Assembly: GCA_913057245.1 (NCBI GenBank) | Contig: CAJXNH010000002.1 | Location: 62,001-126,000 of the forward strand | Source: an uncultured Phaeodactylibacter sp. | GTDB lineage: Bacteria; Bacteroidota; Bacteroidia; Chitinophagales; Saprospiraceae | Length of the DNA stretch: 64,000 nucleotides | Reading direction: 5' to 3' | Shown here: positions 46,801 to 52,900 of the stretch, in pieces | Layout: the number at the start of each line of letters is the position of its first letter | Position numbering within the stretch: position 1 is the stretch's first letter | Program-made: the position numbers and the translations under genes | The notes under the pieces: generated by a model | The model's database searches: none | Told to the model about the DNA's origin: nothing | Seen by the model: only the letters and a program-made list of their open reading frames with translations

Positions 46801-47825
46801 CCGATATTCCGGTCCGCCTGAAGGTGGAGAATTCTATGGATGCGGCAGTATCCGTGGAGACAGAGACGCCAACTACAGAAGCTGGTGCATGGCAAACACT
46901 TGAGTTTGAATTCAAGAACAACGTGGGTGGCACCTCGGCGCTCGATTATGATGCTGTTTACAATAAACTGTCCATTTTCTTCGACTTTGGTACTTCTCCG
47001 GCAGAAGACGTTACCTATTACTGGGATGATATCATCTTCACCGGAACCACCACCACAGGAGAGGATCCTACGCCAATGGAGCCTGCTCCAACGCCTACTG
47101 TCGATCCTGCATTCGTGATTTCTATGTTCAGCGACGCCTATGCCGATGTACCGGTAGATACCTGGCTGACAACCTGGAGCGCAGCGAACCTGGAGGATAT
47201 CGAGATCGAAGGCAACCCAACTAAATTGTATACCGCGCTTGATTTTGCCGGTATAGAAACGGTAGGTCCAAACGCCATCGATTTGGTGTCTACAGAGATG
47301 ACCCACCTGCATGTGGATTTCTGGTCGCCTAACAGCACCACTTTCCGCATAAAGCTGGTCGACTTCGGTGGTGACGGCTTCGGTGGCGGCAACGATACCG
47401 AGTTTGAAATCCCGTTTGAACTGGCGCAGGAAGAATGGGTCAGCCTGGATATTCCACTGGTCGACTTTGAGGGTATGAATCAGGATGATATCTCACAGTT
47501 TATCATCTCTTCTCTGCCGACAGGAGGGTCCACAGTTTACCTGGACAACGTTTACTATTATGATGCTGATCCTAGCAGTACGAATGCCCCTGAACTCGGT
47601 GTGGCTAAGGCCTTCCCGAACCCGGGCCACGATAACTTTACCATTACTGCACCAGCTATTATGGACGAGGTGATCCTCTATAATGCTTCCGGTCAGGTTG
47701 TTAAGACCTGGCAGCCATTGAGCACGCAGTTGAATGTGGATGCTTCTAATTTGAACCCCGGCGTTTACGTCGCTATGGTTCAGTCTGGTAGCCGCCTGAT
47801 GGCCGTACGCCTGATCAAGCAGTAA
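43857..47825 (+). CDS. T9SS-secreted protein of seven tandem CBM-like modules
   Basis: 1322 residues: signal peptide (about 1-19), then alternating modules A-B-A-B-A-B-A and a T9SS sorting domain (about 1250-1322, AFPNPGHDNFTI ... GVYVAMVQ). Module A (about 160 residues) contains NVISLFSDAYTDVPVNT, MTHLHVDVWTPN, VDFGGDGFGGGNDT and STIYLDNLYFY; module B (about 185 residues) has LPVTFDEDNVLYSTIDFGG, GAExWAGTTLSENLGG, VRVWSPAADxPVRLKVENS and YYWDDVIFTGT. Both look like beta-sandwich carbohydrate-binding modules; B matches the modules of the SusE-position lipoprotein. No catalytic domain is seen, so it is likely a released or surface-attached glucan binder, the last gene of the PUL. Confidence 0.85.
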   Translation: MKKFTFLLLCLIPFWGMAQSEPTVAAPTPTQDAGDVISLFSDAYTDVPVNTYAAPWSAGMVSDVQVDGNAAKLYTNLDFVGIEMLDDNALDLVAAGMTHLHVDVWTPNATTFRINMVDFGGDGFGGGNDTNFNLPFENFTPGEWVSLDIPLTDFMGMNQTDVSQLVLSAVPAGEATIYLDNLFFYAGVLPPAQMDLPVTFDEDNVLYSTIDFGGTTSMLVEDPENAGNTVVQTVKMAGAEVWAGTTLSENLGGTPNDPGFASAIPFSFAESVISVRVWSPAADVPVRLKVENSMNAGVFVETEDTTTVAGAWQTLEFEFKNQVDGTPAIDYAAMYDKLSIFFDFGTSPAADATYYWDDVIFTGTTTVGGTTPMTAAPTPTEDPANVISLFSDAYTDVPVNTFLAVWSNAGLEDIEIEGNPTKLYTNLDFAGIEMLDDNALDLVATGMTHLHVDVWTPNATTFRVNMVDFGGDGFGGGNDTNFNLPFENFTPGEWVSLDIPLTDFMDMNQTDVSQLVLSAVPAGASTIYLDNLYFYQGVTPPAQMDLPVTFDEDNVLYSTIDFGGTTSMLVEDPENAGNTVVQTVKMAGAEIWAGTTLSENLGGTPNDPGFASAIPFSFSGSIISVRVWSPAADIPVRLKVENSMDAGIFVETETNTTAAGAWQTLEFEFKNQVDGTPAIDYAAMYDKLSIFFDFGTSPMEDATYYWDDVIFTGTTTGSQEPMVAAPTPTEDPANVISLFSDAYTDVPVNTFLAVWSNAGLEDIEIEGNPTKLYTNLDFAGIEMLDDNAIDLVAAEMTHLHVDVWTPNAMTFRINMVDFGGDGFGGGNDTNFEIPFENFTLGSWVSLDIPLTDFEGMNQDDVSQLVLSAVPAGASTIYLDNLYFYKQEVQTGNQMDLPVTFDDPEVLYSTIDFGGTSSAIVEDPEAAGNMVVETVKMAGAETWAGTTLSENLGGTPNDPGFASAIPFTDEATIISVRVWSPAADIPVRLKVENSMDAAVSVETETPTTEAGAWQTLEFEFKNNVGGTSALDYDAVYNKLSIFFDFGTSPAEDVTYYWDDIIFTGTTTTGEDPTPMEPAPTPTVDPAFVISMFSDAYADVPVDTWLTTWSAANLEDIEIEGNPTKLYTALDFAGIETVGPNAIDLVSTEMTHLHVDFWSPNSTTFRIKLVDFGGDGFGGGNDTEFEIPFELAQEEWVSLDIPLVDFEGMNQDDISQFIISSLPTGGSTVYLDNVYYYDADPSSTNAPELGVAKAFPNPGHDNFTITAPAIMDEVILYNASGQVVKTWQPLSTQLNVDASNLNPGVYVAMVQSGSRLMAVRLIKQ
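43921..47560 (+). repeat. tandem ~1.05-kb coding repeats (3 full units plus one partial)
   Basis: Units start near 43921, 44971, 46021 and 47076, each with nearly the same opening (…GATCC/T-GCC-AATGTGATTTC…) and long stretches of high DNA identity, especially units 1-3. The last unit lacks module B and is the most diverged. The DNA identity suggests recent duplication or ongoing recombination between units. Confidence 0.85.
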
Positions 47826-47872
47826 GACTATGCTGGGGATTCACTCCAAAGGGTGAAGCCCCAACGTAGTCT
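47825..47872 (+). terminator. long hairpin at the end of the PUL operon
   Basis: Arms 47825-47846 and 47851-47872 pair over 22 positions with two mismatches and two wobbles, loop CAAA. It begins at the last base of the stop codon. No U-tract follows, so it may be a 3'-end protecting or processed hairpin rather than a simple intrinsic terminator. Confidence 0.6.
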
Positions 47873-47922
47873 GTACCAAAAATTAGGTTTCATACTACGT
47901 ATTTCTTGAGCTACAATTGGAC

Positions 47923-47952
47923 GAAACCCTGTCTCTTCGGAGGCAGGGTTTC
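47923..47952. terminator. bidirectional terminator between convergent genes
   Basis: GAAACCCTG (47923-47931) and CAGGGTTTC (47944-47952) pair perfectly, with CTC/GAG extending the stem around TTCG; TTGTATTT follows on the plus strand. It sits between the PUL and the aldo/keto reductase gene. Confidence 0.75.
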
Positions 47953-47967
47953 TTGTATTTAATTTGG

Positions 47968-48876
47968 CTATGCGACTTCTGACCCCGTGGAGGCCTGCAG
48001 CAGTTCAAACCATTCCTCCCGGCTTAGCATGATATGTGTTGCATCGGCTGCTGCCTTGAGGCGTTCTATTCGAGCAGTGCCCACCACGGGCAATATACCG
48101 GATGGGTGCCGCATTAACCAAGCCAGGAGTAACTGGTCTACGCCAATATTTTGCTCCCGCCTTTCTATGATTTCTTGGGCAGTGGTAAGGATCCGTTGTG
48201 CTCGTTCATCGGGCGAAGCACTGAAAATACCACCTCCACCCAACGGCGACCATGCCATAGGCCGAATCCGGTGCTGCTGGCACTGATCGAGGGTGCCATC
48301 GGTGAAGGGGGGCAGGTGGAATAGGGAGGCCTCTACCTGATTGGTGACGAGTGGAAAACGGCTGTTGAGCAAGTCAAACTGCGCGGGCGTGAAATTAGAT
48401 ACCCCAAAATAGCGTACCTTTCCTTCCTTCTTCAGGTATTCGAACTCCCCGGCAATCAAATCAGCGTCCATCAAGGGGCTGGGCCGGTGGATGAGCAGGA
48501 GGTCAATGTAGTCTGTGTTCAAATTGCGCAGAGACCGGTCTACAGAAGCGCGGATGTGCTCCGGGCTGGTATCGTACGACTTGATGCGGTGGTGGGGCCG
48601 CTGTGGCACCTGCATTTTGATGCCGCATTTGGTCACCAGTTGGATTTGTTCCCGCAGATCAGGCTGAAGCTTCAGTGCCTCGCCAAATTCTGCTTCGGTG
48701 GTGTAATTTCCGTAGATATCCGCGTGGTCGAAAGTGGTCACTCCATAGGCCACACTTTCTTCCATTAAGCGCAGCATGTCCTGAGTGTTGAGCTGATGCC
48801 CCCAAAGCCCCCATTTCATAACGCCAAAAACAATGCGGGAAAACCTGGGGCCGTGCTCAGATAGGGTAGTGGTCAT
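47968..48876 (-). CDS. aldo/keto reductase (YdhF-like)
   Basis: 302-residue NAD(P)H-dependent TIM-barrel oxidoreductase. The tetrad is visible: Asp and Tyr in FDHADIYGNYTTE, Lys in QLVTKCGI, His in DLLLIHRPSPLMD. The cofactor end shows LLAWLMRHPSGILPVVGTARIERL. It resembles the YdhF subgroup acting on small aldehydes or sugars; the physiological substrate is open. It is a lone gene, convergent with the PUL; a box one base off TAnnTTTG (TACCTTTA, 48900-48907) lies 23 nt upstream. Confidence 0.92.
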   Translation of the reverse strand: MTTTLSEHGPRFSRIVFGVMKWGLWGHQLNTQDMLRLMEESVAYGVTTFDHADIYGNYTTEAEFGEALKLQPDLREQIQLVTKCGIKMQVPQRPHHRIKSYDTSPEHIRASVDRSLRNLNTDYIDLLLIHRPSPLMDADLIAGEFEYLKKEGKVRYFGVSNFTPAQFDLLNSRFPLVTNQVEASLFHLPPFTDGTLDQCQQHRIRPMAWSPLGGGGIFSASPDERAQRILTTAQEIIERREQNIGVDQLLLAWLMRHPSGILPVVGTARIERLKAAADATHIMLSREEWFELLQASTGSEVA

Positions 48877-49096
48877 AAGTCTGTGTTTTTACGTTGGGCT
48901 AAAGGTAGTAAGCGCTTTGGGATTAGTCTTGAATTTTACTTTATTTTAATTTTTGCCTTTACTCAGTTAGAATTTTCTGACTAATTCATTCTCAATGATA
49001 AAGCGCAAGCGCCCCTACGTGGTCAAAAGTTTTAGCCAGGGCTGAGACTCTTTTGTCTCTTTCGGTCGCCTAATTGACTCAGTTATTACTCAGCTA

Positions 49097-49966
49097 CTAA
49101 TTCCCTGCATCCGGAGCCACCGGTTCTTCACCAAGCAAAAGGCGGACAAAATAATCTGGCAACATCACATGCACGGGGTGTTCCTGGCCCGGTAGTGCAA
49201 TAAGTAGTGTTTGAGCAGGCAGCTGCGCCTGCAGGTAGGTCGAATTCTCAAAGGGAACAAGGGGGTCTGCGGTACCATGAACGAGGGTAGTGGGTACCTT
49301 CACAGACTGAAACAGCGGCAAAGCTTCCCGGAGCGCCTGCGGGTGCCCCAGCTTTTCTACATTGGAAACCCAAATCGGGCAGGGGAGGAGGTAGCGGAAA
49401 AGCTGGAAATTGATCCAGTAGGAAATGCCGAAGGTCACTTCCAGTTCCGGGTCATATGCACCGGAAATCCCATAAATATGTTGTATTCGCTCTGGTGCCA
49501 ATGCCCCAAGTGCCACCGCAACCGGCGCTCCGTAACTATGCCCCACAACTACGACAGGTTTGGACTGGGCTTTGAGAATGGGCAGCAGCGCCTGACCCTG
49601 CGCCATCAAAGAGGGCTCGGCTCTCTTTGGGCGAGTGCCGCCGTAACCGGGGCGCTCCGGGATGAGGAGATAGTATTGCTCGTAAAGCCGGTCCCGCTTA
49701 GCGATGGCCAGCCAGTCGAACAGCCCACCCGGCGCACCGTGGATAAGCAATAAGGGCGTCTTGGTGGTGTCGCCAATTTGCAGGTAGCGTACCTCATCGG
49801 GCGTGAATTTGATAATTAAAGGCTTTTCTACCTTACTGTACAGCCAGCGGGCACCCTTTTCAGAACTTAGAATCCGGTCAGCGCCTGCAATCAGTAGTAA
49901 CAGGAGCACCGTCAGCCCGCCGAGGCTGATCAGCACCCATTTCAGGATTCGTTTTACTTTTTTCAT
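49097..49966 (-). CDS. membrane-anchored alpha/beta hydrolase
   Basis: 289 residues from the ATG at 49966 (MKKVKRIL), whose ATGA overlaps the stop of the giant PKD protein gene; an earlier in-frame start inside that gene is rejected because it would precede the natural signal anchor. N-terminal membrane helix (about 8-30), then a hydrolase fold with oxyanion loop LIHGAPGGLFDW, nucleophile elbow VVGHSYGAPVA (Ser), Asp in HGTADPLVPFENS and His in GQEHPVHVMLP. Substrate unknown. Coupled translation with the PKD protein suggests a shared transcript but does not explain the role. Confidence 0.82.
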   Translation of the reverse strand: MKKVKRILKWVLISLGGLTVLLLLLIAGADRILSSEKGARWLYSKVEKPLIIKFTPDEVRYLQIGDTTKTPLLLIHGAPGGLFDWLAIAKRDRLYEQYYLLIPERPGYGGTRPKRAEPSLMAQGQALLPILKAQSKPVVVVGHSYGAPVAVALGALAPERIQHIYGISGAYDPELEVTFGISYWINFQLFRYLLPCPIWVSNVEKLGHPQALREALPLFQSVKVPTTLVHGTADPLVPFENSTYLQAQLPAQTLLIALPGQEHPVHVMLPDYFVRLLLGEEPVAPDAGN

Positions 49967-52900
49967 CGTAGCTTTAACAACCGCTCCTGCCAGAAGTAGT
50001 TTGCTGTCTCCACTCTCAGTAAATAAGTACCGGCAGGGTAGGGCGTCAATGGGATACGCAGTTCTGATCCGGTCAGTGCCCAACGCCCGGCTTCCTGCCC
50101 CTGCAGCGTATACAGCACTGCCTGCCCTTCAGTCAGCCCGGGCACGACGAGCCAGGCTACCTCATTCGCCGGATTGGGGAAAAGCCTTACCTGTTCACTC
50201 CCGGGCTCTAGGGTGCTCACAATCACGACTTCAATGGTATCACAGTAGGTATTGCTGCCGCAGAGGTCGGTAGCGGTCAGGCAGACCGGATAGAGCCCAG
50301 ACTGCTCAAAGGTATGAATGGGATTGGGCACACCGGAGGTGTTCCCATCCCCGAAATCCCAGCTCCAGTCTGTGACGGTGTTGTCGGCCAGTTCGAAGAA
50401 GCTCACCGTACCATCCTCCCCAATCCAGTTGTAATTGATCCAGGGTGGGGAGCAAGTCACCGTTATGGAATCACAAAACTGGGTGCTGCCGCAGATACTG
50501 CTGGCGGTGAGGCAGACCTGGTAGGAGCCGGGTTGGGCATAGGTATGCATAGGAGCCTGTTGGGTGCTGCTTTGACCGTCACCGAACGTCCAGAGCCAGG
50601 CCAGGGCATCGGTTGTAGAGCTATCCTGGAAAGTAACCAGAAGTTCGTCAGCGGTGAAGCCGAAGTCAGCCTGAGGTGGCGTGCAGCTTACGGTGATGAG
50701 CTCACAGCGCTGGGTAGACCCGCAAACACTGGAAGCCTGCAGGCAGACCAGGTAATTGCCGGGGCTGCTGAAGATATGAGTAGGATTTTGTTCGGTACTA
50801 CTGTTGCCATCCCCAAAGGTCCAGAACCAGGTGTCAGGGATATTGGTGGAAATATCGGTAAAGTCTACGGCCAGCTCTTCATTCATGTAGGTGAAATTGG
50901 ACTGCGGCGCATTGCAGGTGATACCGATGGTTTGACAGGTTTGGGAGGTCCCGCAAATACTGCTGACGGACAGGCAAACGGTGTAGATGCCCGGTTCGGG
51001 GAAAGTATGTACGGGGTTCTCCAGGTCGCTGGTGGTGCCATCGCCGAAATTCCAGGACCAGGAGGTAGGATTATTGGTGCTGGCATCCGCAAAGGCGAGG
51101 TTAAGTTGGTTGGAGTTGTATTCGAAACCGGCATCAGGCGCGGCGCAGCTTACGGTTAGGGTTTGGCAGGATTCCGTTGTACCGCATATACTACTAACGG
51201 TTAAGCAAACGGTATAAGTCCCGGGTGCAGCATAGGTATGCACGGGGTCAGGCAGGGTGGAAGTGTTGCCATCTCCAAAATCCCAGGACCAGCTGGCCGG
51301 GGCAGCCGTGGAAGCATCAAAGAAAGCTGCATCCAGTTCGTTGGGCTGGAAGGAAAACTGTGCCTGAGGTGCTGCACAGCTTACCTGCACGGTTTCACAG
51401 TCAGTAGCACTGCCACAAAGGCTGCTGGCTTCCAGGCAAACGGTGTAAGTACCGGGCTGATTGTAGGTATGTGTTGGGTTAGGTCCAGTTGCAGAATTGC
51501 CATCCCCAAAAGTCCAGAACCAGCTTGTAGGGTTGTTGGTGCTGGCGTCAGTGAAAGACACAGAGAGTTCATCTTCCTGCACAGCAAACATAGGTTGAGG
51601 GGCATTGCAGGACACGGTGACCTGTGAGCAGGTTGTGTTGGAACCACAAATGCTTTCAGCGGTGAGGCAGACTTCGTAAGTGCCTGGGGCAGCGTAGCTG
51701 TGCGCCGGGTTTTGCTGGTCAGAGCCGTTCCCGTCCCCAAAGGTCCAGGACCAGCTGGTGGGCGCATTTGTGGTATTATCCTGGAAATTTACCTGGAGCT
51801 CGTTGGCGGTACTGTTAAATGCAGGGGTCGGAGCTGCACAGCTGACGGCAACCTGCTGGCAGGACTGATTGCTGCCACAGGTATTGCTACTGATGAGACA
51901 GATGGTGTAGGTGCCCGGCGCATTGAAGGTGTACGTAGGGTTGGGTATGGTGCTACTGCCGCCATCTCCAAAATCCCAGTCCCATTCGGTTGGGGTATTA
52001 GGGCTCTGGTCGGTGAGGGTGACCGTGAGCTCGTCGGTCTGAATTTCAAAACTGGCTTGCGGCTCCGGGCAATCGATGATCACAGGAGCACAAAAATCAT
52101 CAGAGCCACAGATACTGCTGGTCGTCAGGCAAACTTCGTAAGTGCCGGCAGACCCGTAAGTGTGGGAAGGGTTTTGCTGAGTAGAGGTATTGCCATCCCC
52201 AAAGTCCCAGGACCACTGCGCGGGGTTGTTGGAAGAGGCATCAAAAAAGGAAACATTCAGCAAATTAGACACCTGTTCAAATGCAGCATTGGGCGCGGGG
52301 CAACCTACGGATTCGGTTTGGCACACGGTATCGCTTACGCCGCATTCGTTGGTTGCGGTCAGGCATATATCGTAGGTGCCGGGAGAAGAGTAGGTGTGCA
52401 TGGCATTGGCTTGCATAGTGGTATTACCATCTCCAAAATCCCACAACCAGGTGGCGGCACTACCGGGCAGGTCGGCGGTAAAGGTGTAAGAAAGCCCGTT
52501 TGAAGAACTTGCAAAGGCTGCATTGGGTGGCAGGCAGGCAATATCAACGGTTGTACAAGTGCTCAACAGCCCGCAGGGGCCATTGGACTGCAGGCAGACT
52601 TCAAAAACTCCGGTACTCGGGAAGGTAAAGTTGAAACTGCTCCCTCCTCCAACGCCCTGTCCGTTGACCTGCCAAAACCAGCTGTTAGCCTGGACAAAGG
52701 AGGTATCTGTAAAAGTGGCTTCCAGTCCATCCAGGTCGATGCTAAAGCCAAGAGGCGCATTGCTGCAATCCAGCTCAATCGTCTCACAGATTACATCGCT
52801 GCCGCACACGCTCGATGCAATCAGACAGACTTCGTAGCTTCCTGAACCCGGGAAAAGGTATTCGGGCGAAGGCCCGGTAAGGGTATCCTGACCATCAATG

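Noticed and set aside
49967..50083. N-terminal extension of the alpha/beta hydrolase into the PKD gene
   Set aside because: The ATG at 49966 gives a proper signal anchor and an ATGA junction; the extension lacks such features.
50314..52503. Plus-strand frames opposite the PKD array (e.g. 50314-51159 and 51700-52503)
   Set aside because: They are periodic, Gly-rich shadows of the repeated PKD units on the other strand, with no independent signals.
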